Part shown: one piece after another, positions 50,612-60,943 of the stretch | Position numbering within the stretch: position 1 is the stretch's first letter | Layout of the letters: each line of letters opens with the position of its first letter | Assembly: GCA_008692225.1 (NCBI GenBank) | Contig: VICG01000006.1 | Location: forward strand, 1,803,501-1,867,500 | Reading direction: 5' to 3' | Length of the DNA: 64,000 nt | Source: Monilinia fructicola | Lineage: Eukaryota; Ascomycota; Leotiomycetes; Helotiales; Sclerotiniaceae | Notes under the pieces: generated by a model | The model's database searches: none | Told to the model about the DNA's origin: nothing | What the model saw: only the letters and a program-made list of their open reading frames with translations | Program-made: the position numbers and the translations under genes

Positions 50612-51685
50612 GTTGGAGGATAGGAATATTTAAAGCGTTTCAAGTAGGCTCCAAATGCGTCGTATGTATTATCTGTTGAGTCAAGGTGTGTACGCCAAGG
50701 AGGGGGAGTTTGCGGGTAGAAGTGTTCTTAACAGCGAGGCTGATTATGAATTACGTCTGGAGGCTTCTGGAAGACAGCCTTGGCCAAATGAAGCTAATGA
50801 CATCTAGGGCTTAGCGCCGGCGTTTGAAGGTTCCGTGTATCGAATTGCTGATTGAGTACGGAGTAGTATTTGATATCATGGCGGAAAAGAACATTATGAG
50901 AGTAGCAATTCGGAAACTCTTGTTATTGTAGTAAATACCTACTCGAGTAGTCAGGTAAGGAAGGTACGATAATCGTCTGTGGAAGGATGTATATGATTAT
51001 AATCTATAGACGAAGTTTTTTTTTGATTCAAGACTTAAGCGAAGTATAGTTTTGAGTCTAAAAAGGTAGAATAGATTTACTCGAGTAGTTCCATTTTGAC
51101 GTTTATGAAGCCCTAACTTCAAGACCTAAAGTTTAAAGTTGATGTGAAGATTAATGAAGCTAAAACCCAAGGTGTGTATGTTATTTGGAGTAGATTACGA
51201 AGTATAAATGCTGAATGTATCAGGCAAATTAACCACGTAGCATTAATAAAGTAGATACCTACTTTACGTAAGATTACATATTTTACTAGTTCTAATTCTA
51301 CGAGTTATTGTTCGAGTCTACGAGATAAGAAAACCTGAGAATGCTTACTCAAGATAATCCAAATATCATTCTTCATGTTGGTTCGGGGAAAGATCTCTGA
51401 GTTCATATCGTTATATAAATGTTCGAAGATTAATAGATTTTCTATACCAAAATTTCTTGGTGGGCGGTCTCATCAGACACTTTCAATGGGAGTTTGAATC
51501 AAAAATGGGCTTGGTGGGTATCACCTGCATGAACTCAGCCTCCACTACACGTCGAACATCTAATGGATAGATCTCCATGACATCGCAAACAATACTCTTG
51601 ATTGAAGTACAGTTGCTTTAAAATCGCCTATCCCATCTAGCAACCAAGTTTCCATAGCTAATTTGTCCATAACCGGCTCTACATC
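50612..51685. other. divergent intergenic region, no gene seen
   Basis: About 1.07 kb separating the AN1 gene (minus) from the GATA-domain gene (plus). Contains several ACTCGAGTAGT-type short palindromes (near 50940 and 51078). Confidence 0.5.
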
Positions 51686-53953
51686 ATGGCTCTTGAACTC
51701 ATTGGTGGGATAGCGAGTATTGCTCAGTTGGCTGGAACTGTCTACACGATATCCAAAACACTTTACGAAGTAGGTGAAGCGCTATCAAACGCGCCTTCTG
51801 ATATCAAAGATTTAGCAAGAGATCTTGAGACTTTTGCCGATGAGCTTCATCTTCTATCTACACTTCTTCATGGCAAAGATGGTCGCTATGCCGATCGAGT
51901 GTACAGGCTTACAGCCAAAATCATCGGAGATTGCGCTACGATATGCACAAAAATTGATCGAATTATTGGAAAATTACGAAGTGGTAGTGTGTGGGCCAAA
52001 GTCAAATGGTTGTATAAGGAAAAGGAAATTATGAAATTGTTGGCTAGACTGCGAGATTTAAAGTTAAGTTTGATGGGCACCTTAAGCGTACTTAGTGCCT
52101 TGAGGGCCGACCATATGATGGACTCTTTGGGTATACAGAATTCAAGCTTAATTGGAGGACAGAATGGACATGGCCTATCTGCAGGGACGATGAAGCAAGT
52201 GGAAGATACTAGACTGAAACTTGCCGGCATTAAGATGATAGATACTACCAAGCCTTGTCAGGGATCGACATTTGGGACAACCTCGAGAACATCATTACTC
52301 TCAAAAGACTCGAGCTCGGCTTCAAGCTCATCTGCTACATCGGCAACATTCATTGGTTCCTCAGCATCTCAAACAAATACATCTAGCCTTGCCGCGTCGG
52401 GCTTCATATCAATGGTCGCAATACCAAAGAGTATGCCAATGTTAAATTCAAAAGCAGCCGAGTCTGTGGATTCCTTTCACAGTGCCATATCTTATCAAAA
52501 GGAGGACTCCTCGAGTCCTGTAATGCAGATAGCGATAGCTCCAACTTCTCCACCCCAGGTGACCTACAGATTAGGTTCAACCGACGTAACAAAAAACACA
52601 GTTACAGCAGTTTCTAGCTGTCATGATTCAACGAGTACATCAACAACTGTAACTAGTCAACTGGGTACGTCCCCCAATATAGATGGAAAGTCTCTCCAGA
52701 GCTGGAGAAATGAAATGTCTCTTTTAGCTATGAAGCATTTCAGTATGAATCAGACCGATGCTGAGGAATGGGCGATGCGGTTGCCAGTACCCAGTACTCT
52801 TCCCTTAACTTCATCAACTCCAAGTCAATGTCCAACCGGAAATCAGCAAACAGACTCCAATTCTCGTCTCGCAAGAACATCTTCCATTCCACAAGAACTA
52901 GCAACCTCGGTTTATGATTCTCCAATCCAACAATCAATTCCTCATGCTGTTGAGGCACTCAGTGGGGCCAACCCATCTACTGCTCTTGACCTGACAACTG
53001 AGCACTCTGACAATATGACTTCTGATGACATTGAGATGACCAGCGGCTTAATGCCCTCCGAGGCAGAGCCATTTATAGGGGGGTCTCACAAGGATGGAGC
53101 GAAAACACCTATATCACCTACAGAAAAACCAAGCAGATTTTCAAGCAGCCATGGGATTTGCTGGTCTGGACGTAACGAAAATGGGTCTACCTCTTGCTAG
53201 TGAAGAAAATTTGGAGCTCGACAGAGTCACATATGAATATGAGAGCAACAGCGAATCAGCGGCACTTTACCCGCTTACACTCAAAATACCAGCTCAGCCT
53301 AAGACTTCTTTGCGTCAACTTCCTCCACCACCGCCCGGTATCTCTGAAACTGTAATTCCACGAAAAGCCTTAACATCTAATGCTTCTACAAGTCCTCACT
53401 TTTCTACTAGTCCAGAATACAGCCCGGCAGAAAGAGAACCTTCGAAGCTGTGGCAAAATCTGGCTGATACAAGACTCAGGCCACTCTCAGGACAGAAGAA
53501 GCATCCTGATGATGTGCCCGTGCCTGGTGAAGAAACCGTAGAAGAGAATACAGCATATTTGGATAAATACAAAGGGGGCCAGGAAACAGCAACAAATCCC
53601 CCCCCACCTGGGGACCGCCTAGCAATACCTAAAAAGACTCCTAAACCTGTTATAAAGAGCCTGGGAAAGATCGGGTCTTTCAAAAAAAGTTCTTCCAAGT
53701 CACAGAATATACCAGTTGCTGAAAAAGCAAAATACAATGACCGAAATGATTGGTCTGATATCATGGATGCGGATGAGAGGAGGATAATGATTACGCAAAG
53801 AACCCGTAAGCTATTATTGAAGTTCTGTCTAACAAGCAGCTAATGATCTATAGGGAAGAGAGTGAAGACAGACAAAAGAAGTCAAAATCTTTATGCCGAG
53901 AGTTGTGCCCTTGCGAGCCACTCTTTTCATACATCGGATATAAACAGGTTATC

Positions 53954-53984
<31 letters not shown>

Positions 53985-55476
53985 AAAATGAGCGGCTTGC
54001 CGTGGGGTTCGATTCAGCTGTCTTATCAGCAACAGCAACAGCAACAGCTGCAAAGAATGCAGCAATCACAGCAGATCTCACAGCAGCTTCAAGTTCGCGC
54101 TGAAACCGTCGCCCCGGGACATATGGGAATGCAATCCCAATCTCATTCACTTGTTCAATCCGTATTCGATCGTAGAACCATCAGCTTTATAGATACAGAA
54201 CACGCACAAGAGGTGGTCTTTGCGGATGAATCACCAGCGCTACGATTTGCCGAACAGCAGGCAAAACGAAGGAAAGTGGTCAGTGACACTGGAAGAGAAT
54301 GCGTCGAGTGCCATACTAAAAGCACTCCTGAATGGAGAAGAGAGCCAAGCGGAACTCGAGAGTTATGCAATGATTGCGCAATGAAACGGGGAAAATCATT
54401 ACGACATGAGACCTGTGTAGGCTTTGCACCGGAATTGACTCACCATAGCTTTGAGCCTCCCAAACCTGCAGTCCATGAAATCGTTACCTCGTTTAGTCTT
54501 GGTGAGTTTTTCCATCGCCAGTGCCATATACATGTCATTCTAACCAATGCTTTCAGATCTTGATAGGAACGCTTCAACGGCTTCAAATATTAATTCCCAT
54601 CCTGATGACAAGACCTCCTCTTCCTCTCCCCAAAACAACGATAGCTGTAAAGGACCGGAACTTTGGCTTAAAGGATTGCAGGAGCTTCTCTCGCTTTCAC
54701 CCATCTTTGGGAGGAATTTGAAGGAATACTTGAGTCGAGAAAATATAATCACCATTACAGAAGCGGGGCCCAATCTTCTTATCGCAAACTCAGATTGGTC
54801 TGCAAGTTCCCATAAGGAGAAGATAAACGCAAGTCTTCAAAGATTACCGGATGCTGGTAGCTCTATCCAGAGAATCTTTGAAGTTCTCGATATAATGGAA
54901 GAGACAATTGGTCTCAAGGTTGGAGCGATCGCATGGGCATGTCTTCTACGCGGTGTTGAGGTACGTTTATTCCACTTGTTGGCAAGATACAAATCTAACA
55001 TCTTCCTGTAGATTATTCTCTCCTCTGAGATAGGATTAGCATTAGAAATGCGAGTCGAGATCGCATCCCAGATCGCCCAAATTTCTAGCATTATTGCTCG
55101 ATATATTGTCATGGAGAATATATATGCTCAGTGGAAAGAGATGAGCCTCGATAAAAATTATGAGGCAACTCTCATCAATTTCTCTACCCAGGTTTTCATC
55201 TACTTCGGACAGCTCTTGTCAGCCACAGCCGAGTGTGGTGACGAGTTTTCTACCAAAACGAAGTCTTATTTTCAAAACATCATGTATGCGGATGAAGCGT
55301 GTCGTGGTTTCACTGTTATCTCCAGTGCCGAAAATTCTCCCTACGATTTGAAACGCTCAATTGAAGATGTTTCTGACGATTCAGACAATACCGGGGATTC
55401 TGATGGTACTATGAGGATTGGAGAGAACTGCGGAGTGCAAGACATGCCATCGCCGGCCAAGCGCATTAGCGTATAA
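51686..55476 (+). CDS. PigL_N/HeLo-like domain protein with a GATA zinc finger
   Basis: Four exons: 51686-53805, 53854-54501, 54557-54960 and 55012-55476, with introns GTAAGC, GTGAGT and GTACGT. The frame needs a 1-nt deletion (or +2) between 53077 and 53195; the joined product is then about 1211 residues. The N-terminus (1-150) matches the fungal N-terminal domain of STAND/NLR proteins (PigL_N/HeLo-like), opening MALELIGGIASIAQLAGTVY. A long Ser/Thr-rich region, an Asp run, a Gln run and a KRRK signal follow. A GATA finger lies at about 856-881: CVECH...TPEWRREPSGT...LCNDC, with the 18-residue loop of the WC-1 class. The C-terminal 250 residues form a helical domain (WACLLRGVEIILSSEIG) resembling NLR N-terminal 'arm' domains. 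No NACHT or ATPase. It is probably a nuclear regulator; architecture is unusual. Confidence 0.72.
53956..53986. repeat. (GAT)n encoding poly-Asp, inside the GATA gene
   Basis: Ten GAT codons in frame, followed within 40 nt by a CAG/CAA run (54026-54070) encoding poly-Gln. Length differences are likely between isolates. Confidence 0.9.
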
Positions 55477-55914
55477 TGTTCAATGCGTGGTGCTGCTTGA
55501 ACTAGACTTTGTCGGCGCAGTGGACCCTATTTGATGCGTTGTGGGATTTTATTCCTACAGATTACCTTGATTCAATACATACATTTTATACTACCAACTA
55601 ACTTCCAAAAACTCGCAACACCCGAATTTTCCACCCAAAGCAAACAACCCCATGATGTCATTCAATCTCTATCCTACTGTCCTGCCTCCAAAATAAATAA
55701 TAGCAATTGCCTAATTTGTCTCTCGTGTTGAAATTAGCAGACAAAAGTAGATCGAAGGATCCCAAAAAGCTATTCACACCTACATAACGCAAACCAGAGA
55801 CGCACCTCCCAACCTAAGCCTCAATCCCATAAATACATCTCCCCAGACTCCTATATAATCCTAAATAACCTAAACCCTTCGTCGACAAACACACCAAATG
55901 AAAAGTAGAGCAAA
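55477..55914. other. intergenic, 3' flank of the GATA gene
   Basis: About 440 bp, AT-rich; no ORF with features. Confidence 0.5.
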
Positions 55915-56019
55915 CCGGCGCCTTAGCGTAGCGGTAGGAGCGTCACGCCGGAACGAATAATAAAATCCCTCCCGTGGGGTTTTTCCCGGGTCGCCCCTCG
56001 TTGGGCGGCCCGGTTTTTT
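55915..56019 (+). ncRNA. candidate Pol III RNA with three stem-loops
   Basis: Three predicted hairpins lie in ~105 nt. Hairpin 1: CCGGCG (55915-55920) pairs with CGCCGG (55946-55951). Hairpin 2: AAAATCCC (55962-55969) with GGGGTTTT (55976-55983). Hairpin 3: 11 bp, CCGGGTCGCCC (55986-55996) with GGGCGGCCCGG (56003-56013), then TTTTTT. A perfect A-box match TAGCGTAGCGG lies at 55924-55934. The 5' half (CCTTAGCGTAGCGGTAGGAG) resembles the D-arm region of a tRNA, but no B-box or matching acceptor is present. It may be a tRNA-derived or novel Pol III transcript. Transcription is not shown by the sequence. Confidence 0.5.
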
Positions 56020-56670
56020 GCATTTACGATTGTTTTTGCGTTTTATTTTTGCTGTTTTGAAGGTGTAGGGAATGGTTTTGGCGTTGGAGGTTGGGATTCT
56101 TGAGGGGGGCGGAGGTTGGAAAAGTGGGGATGTGGGAAGGAGGCAAGCGAGGAAAGCGAGGGAAGCGAGGGTGTGGATGGGTTGGTGTCTTATGGGCCTT
56201 TTGTTTATTAGAGTGGGTTTGAGATATATAATATGTTTGATGCGCGCTAAAATGCGGAAAACAACATATTTTGATATGGAAGAGAGATAGATAGATAGAG
56301 AGATAGGTGCTATGGGTCGGGATGAAGCAGTTTGTGGAATTTAATGTGCGTACTTGATCTCCATAGTTTGGTTGCAGCGAAGAGACTGTTCTATTTTCGA
56401 AATTAAAGGCTCACATCTGGGTTTATATATCGATGTATTATTTATATATAGAGTCTCAGAAAGATGACGAGAGTATGGGTAAATTATGAGTTCATCAATG
56501 AAAGAGACGGTATGATTATTTATCAGAGAGCATGACGATATGATCATATAAATATTCTTTTCTCCGTGTTCTTTATGATCAGCCTTCCTCGGCCAGATTC
56601 CTTGCATATAATCAAAAACCGTTGCGACACCATATTCTCAGTTGTCCCTTTCTGCATTTCATTTCCTCCA
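56020..56670. other. intergenic, no gene seen
   Basis: Purine-rich at 56060-56190; (GATA)n near 56286-56305. No ORF with features. Confidence 0.5.
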
Positions 56671-57253
56671 TCAATCGCTCCTTATCTCGTTGACCACTGC
56701 CGCTATGTCTCGCCTCATCATCTCTTTGGCACTCGTTTGCGTGTCTGACAGTTTCTCATCGTCTTCTGAAGCAACTACCGGTCTACCAATCCCAGATCCC
56801 TGAGAAGCAACATATTCTAAAGCAGCAACCGATCTACTAGTCGCCTCATTTCCTCGAGAAGCATGCAGCATGTCATCTTTGGGAGCAGCTACCGGTCTCC
56901 TAATCCCACATCCCTGAGAAACATCCAGCCAATCATCTTCCGAAGCAACGACTGGCCTACCATTCACAAATGCTCCCTCAAAGAATGATTTCCCAATACC
57001 AAGCAAAGCCTTTCCATCTTCCTTCACCTCGCATTGTTCACATATGAGATTTAGACAATAGGTGCATTGTTCGACGGTGGATTCGTTCCGTTGACCGCCC
57101 TGGATTTTGTGTGGTTAGCAAATGACAGACTGGGGTAAATCTCACACGAAAAAGATCTCGAGACTCTTGAAAGGTGGGCTTAATTACAGCCGAAGTTCCT
57201 TCTGGTTCCTTGAATCTTCTGCAGCATATCCAGTGGGTGTTTTGGAGGGACAT
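56671..57253 (-). CDS. small Cys-rich putative zinc-binding protein, array member 3
   Basis: Exons 57253-57146 and 57099-56671 give 178 codons; the 46-nt intron GTGAGA...ATCCAG contains TGCTAACC. The N-terminus has NTHWICC. The second exon opens QRNESTVEQCTYC and NLICEQC, so four Cys pairs (CC, CxxC, CxxC) could bind zinc. After VKEDGK the C-terminus contains three degenerate copies of a ~27-residue unit, best seen as GRPVVASEDD twice and RPVAAPKDD. It is homologous to the next two genes upstream. The start may lie further upstream: a frame with PTKFN, as in member 2, precedes it without a clear ATG. Function unknown. Confidence 0.6.
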
Positions 57254-57695
57254 TTTGAGGTGTGTTGGGTGGATTCCTGGGGGGTTTCGGATTTGTGGTT
57301 CACGGTTTGTATTTGCAGTTTTGTTTGTGGGCTGATTCTGGGGTTATCGCAAACGTTAAAGTAGAGAGCAGAGGATTTCCAAGGTTGAATATGTTCTCTG
57401 TTGAATTTTGTTGGTACGGGAACAAACAAACTACACTGCGGGGAGTGAAGGATGTCTCTTATGAGAAACTACCTTGGCCGGATATCATTCTACGAACAAT
57501 AAACATGGCATAGCCACATCACCTAAGATTGCATTCATTCAATTCGCATGGATAAGAGTGAGTGAGTAATCGTTCCACTTCATGTGTCAAATACTCATAT
57601 TCCGGGTACCATCCCATCCCCTATCACTCATCACTCTAAATCCTCCCCACAATCTCCCCAACACAACCGTCGCCACATCTCCATCTTTACGCATA
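57254..57695. other. intergenic between array members 3 and 2
   Basis: About 440 bp; includes a possible 5' extension of member 3 (PTKFN frame near 57400) and no other feature. Confidence 0.4.
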
Positions 57696-58212
57696 CTATC
57701 CTCCCCCCTCTCCCCCATTCCATCCTCTCCGTAATATCATCCTTCCTTCACTTCCATCTTCGGGCCGTCCAGTCTCACCATAAAAAGTAAACCCATCCCC
57801 CTTAACTAAACACTCACCACAAAGCCGATGACCACACCTAATACATATCTGAACTGTAATATCATTGCGCTGGAGACACTTGAAACTTTATTCGTACCCC
57901 TACGGGACGGGCTGAAGAACACTTCAGGGCCTCGGTATAAGGAGGAGAGAACCCACGGGTGAGAAGTTGATGGCTCTGGGGGTGGCTTGCAGCAGAGCCA
58001 GTGTGTATTCGTGAGCACGAGTGTTGTTGTCCGGTCGCCGATTCGTTTAGGACTAGAGCTTGGAGTTGGCGTGTAGTGTATTGGATTTTTGGATGGTTGA
58101 GACTCGATTCTTTGGGTTTTTGTGACGGTGTGGATTGTGATAGGAGATTGGGGAGATAGATGTCTTTATAGTGAAAGGTTTCACACAGCGGATTGAATTT
58201 AGTGCTGGGCAT
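57696..58212 (-). CDS. small Cys-rich putative zinc-binding protein, array member 2
   Basis: Best model: exons 58212-58187, 58109-57923 and 57869-57696 (128 codons). The short first exon reads MPSTKFNP. The first intron is 77 nt (GTGTGA...CAAAG) and the second 53 nt (GTGTTC...TCCAG). Features shared with member 3: TNTHWLCC, then RNDITVQICIRCGHRLCGEC and VK.DG. The first intron is weak, and its frame is inferred from the same TKFN-to-THW frame offset in member 3. The gene may alternatively be broken. A GTGAGT in the last exon could be a further donor. Confidence 0.45.
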
Positions 58213-58648
58213 TGTGGATCTACTGTTTTGAGTACGATTTGGTTTATTCACGCCATGTTCTGCCGAATGTATGCGATGAGATCACTCTCTTCAGAGAGAC
58301 TATACGCCCCAGATTTGCTGGGGGACAGATAAGATTTTGGACTTGGTTGTTTATAGGGATCTACTACGTGTTGCATGCACTCAAAGAGAGCTGTCATGTC
58401 AAAATCATAAAAAATGATATCCCATCACCGAATAATATTCTGTCGTCCCGCAGCAGAACGAAATACATCTAAATCACTGTAACACCCTCTTCAAGACGTG
58501 CCCCTTTCGTTTTAGAACAAGAAAACCCGCAATCAAATAAAATATCGACAGTTCCCCCGTTCAATGAACAAACCATCTTGCCCCATCCAACCAAGCTCTA
58601 CTCCCCCCTTCATCACTCCTCTACAAAGCGCCCTGAGCCCGTCAAACC
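58213..58648. other. intergenic between array members 2 and 1
   Basis: About 435 bp; no gene seen. Confidence 0.5.
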
Positions 58649-59322
58649 CTAGGACCAAAACATCTGCTTCAACGCTCCAAACCACGAACACCCTTTCTTG
58701 GCTTTCTGCCCCCCGCAATTATGACAGATATCCACATCATCCGGGTTCCAAAAGTAACATCCAGACTACAACCGACCAAAAGAATATGAATTAGCATTCG
58801 TTCACCGAGCGATTTAACGATAGCATAGAACAAACTAGAATGTAACAAACTAGAATAGAATACAAATACACTAGAATAGAGGAAGGACATGAAGAAAAAA
58901 CCTACCATCCCACCCTCCAGATCCTCGGAACTATCAATGGGTAAGCATTGCCACATTTTCTTGTCCTCGTTGCTGTACCCTTTGAAGATATCGGAAGGGT
59001 AGGGCTGAGAGATTGGTGCATCATTTCTCGAGCGCTGGCTTTCAATGTCGTTATTCTTGCAATAGTTTTGGTAGGGGTCGTAGGTGTTCTGAGGTCTAGG
59101 TTGGTTGCTGGGATTTTGTCGTTCTAGAGCGTTTGGAGAGGGGATCTGGTTAGTTCTATGTTGGTTTGAGAAACGAGGGTGGTGGCTGGGATGTTGACTC
59201 CCTAAATCTTTGACGCTACGCTCGACATTGGAAGGACGGTAAGAATTTTGGCTGCTGGCCTGTTGACTAATCTGGCTCTCGATGTCGTCGGCTGAGTAGT
59301 TTGAAGGGGTGAAGGAGGGCAT
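58649..59322 (-). CDS. small Cys-rich putative zinc-binding protein, array member 1
   Basis: Exons 59322-58906 and 58765-58649 give 177 codons. The 140-nt intron is GTAGGT...GTTGTAG; its end follows a GCTAAT-like site. The first ~110 residues (MPSFTPSNYSADD) are Ser/Gln/Asn/Pro-rich and likely disordered. Then MWQC, and across the intron GCYFWNPDDVDICHNCGG, QKAKKGC, giving a W-x-C ... CxxC ... C arrangement similar to members 2 and 3 (THW-CC ... CxxC ... CxxC). The frame of the reported last exon was chosen because it alone yields this Cys pattern. Function unknown. Confidence 0.65.
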
Positions 59323-59660
59323 TTTGAGAGGGGTTTAGATAGTTTGCTGGTGGTTTATACGTGATCGATATGTAAGTTTGTTGATCTGTTCCTTATGATG
59401 ACGTTCTTTTGATTTGTTTGTTGATAAAGGGTTTTGTTGTAGCATGCATAAAGCTGCAACTTTACGGTACCTAGAATGCTTTGAAGTTACATATTGTGGG
59501 CATGAAAGGGAAGATGAGGGGCTACCGCTCTATGGGTATATGGATGACTGTGAATAAGCAATAGAAAATTCATGACTTCCAAGCCAAAAGACTGATAGAG
59601 ATTTAAAAGACTCATGAATGTTCAAGTACCTATTTACTGTTCAATCATGACTTGAACAAT
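59323..59660. other. convergent/upstream intergenic region
   Basis: About 340 bp upstream of array member 1 and downstream of the SMP-30-like gene. No gene seen. Confidence 0.5.
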
Positions 59661-60943
59661 CTAGATGCCAAGCAATGCGCCTCTTGTTGTCCTTGCCAAC
59701 TGTAATCTCCATAACTTTTGTTCGGCGCACAAAAATATCTCTCCATCCTTTCCAAAGCAAAAGTTTGCTACACCACCAGGTACTAAGATTGTACCTATCA
59801 AAGTCCCGGCCGAATTCCAGACTTCAACTCCATCACCACAACCAGAGTATACATTACCATAAACATCACATTTGATGCCATCTGGAAAGCCATCGGCTGC
59901 ATGCGCAAAGATTCGGCGGTTGATGAGGAAAGGTGCACCTGATGAAGTATGAACATCGAAAGCATAAATTGTTGCAGGACTGTGTTTAAGTTAGTAAGAA
60001 CTTCAAGAAAAAGTAACGAAAGAACATATACCGCATCAAATCTCTCGTTCCATCCCCATGAATCTGATCTGTATCCGTTACATAGACTATCGATTCGTCC
60101 ACCGAGAAAGCAATTCCATTCGGTCTACCAAATCCATCTGCCACAACTCTAAGATCTCCAGTGACAGGATCGAATCTATAGACTTGACAGGGTAACTTGG
60201 GCTTTGGTCGGAAATCTTGTTCCCACCCATAACACGGATCTGTAAACCAGATGCTACCATCTTTGGCTACTACAACATCATTCACCGAATTGAACTCTCG
60301 ACCATGGAAATTAGTCACCAAAGGTTTTGGTGGTGAAGATCTTGGCATATAATAAATACCACCTGAGCCTGCGCTTGTATTCCCTTGAGCACAAAATAAA
60401 ATACCATCCTCATAGTTGACACCACCATTTGGCATGTCGATTCCTGGGGGTGGACGCATCTTAGCCCATTCAGCAGATTTGATACTACCATCCTCATTTC
60501 GATAAAGTTTTATTCTTGATATCAAGATGGTAGGAAAGTTTGCGGAGCTAGTGGCTTGCAACAAATTTGAGGTGATATAAAGTTCATCATGGTCAGGTAA
60601 CAAAACGCATGCTTCATGGAAGAAAGGGTTGTTTGTTGTGCCGGCGGTAGAAAATAGAAGGGCATGTGATGGAGCTTCACCAATTAATGAGGCAAATGTA
60701 GAGTCATGTTGAAGAAGGGTGACTTGATCTGAAAGACCATGTGTTGTGCTAATACATTCATTATCTTAGTTTCATGCCCGAACTGCGAGGTAATCAGGAC
60801 TAACGTGACTTTGGCACTTCTTGCTGTCAATCGGTCAACAATCTGAAGTATGTTAGTGAATGGGAGGAATAGAAGTAAGAAATCATAGTTACCTCTATCT
60901 GGGTAGGTATACTTGATACATCGGAGTTGGTTACTGCAGCCAT
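59661..60943 (-). CDS. SMP-30/gluconolactonase-like protein
   Basis: Four exons (60943-60893, 60842-60805, 60748-60032, 59979-59661) give 374 codons. Introns GTAACT, GTTAGT and GTATAT end in CAG, TAG and CAG. It matches the SMP-30/gluconolactonase/LRE-like beta-propeller. Visible repeat landmarks are PNGGVNYEDGILFCAQG, VVVAKDGSIWFTDPCYGW, GFGRPNGIAFS, YVTDTDQIHGDG and FAHAADGFPDGIKCD. The Asn and Asp at PNG, FTDP and DGIKCD are in the positions of the divalent-metal ligands of the family. Such enzymes hydrolyse lactones; many fungal members are intracellular lactonases with unknown substrate. The start is set by frame continuity across the first two introns. Confidence 0.85.

Noticed and set aside
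53085..53126. 41-nt GT-AG intron in the GATA gene
   Set aside because: Too short for this genome and leads to a stop codon, so it does not restore the frame.
55915..56019. Ordinary tRNA at the hairpin locus
   Set aside because: A-box and D-arm-like segment are present, but no 3' acceptor complement to GGCGCCT and no B-box.
58213..58260. ATG at 58255 as start of Cys-rich member 2
   Set aside because: Followed by a stop after two codons (ATG GCG TGA).
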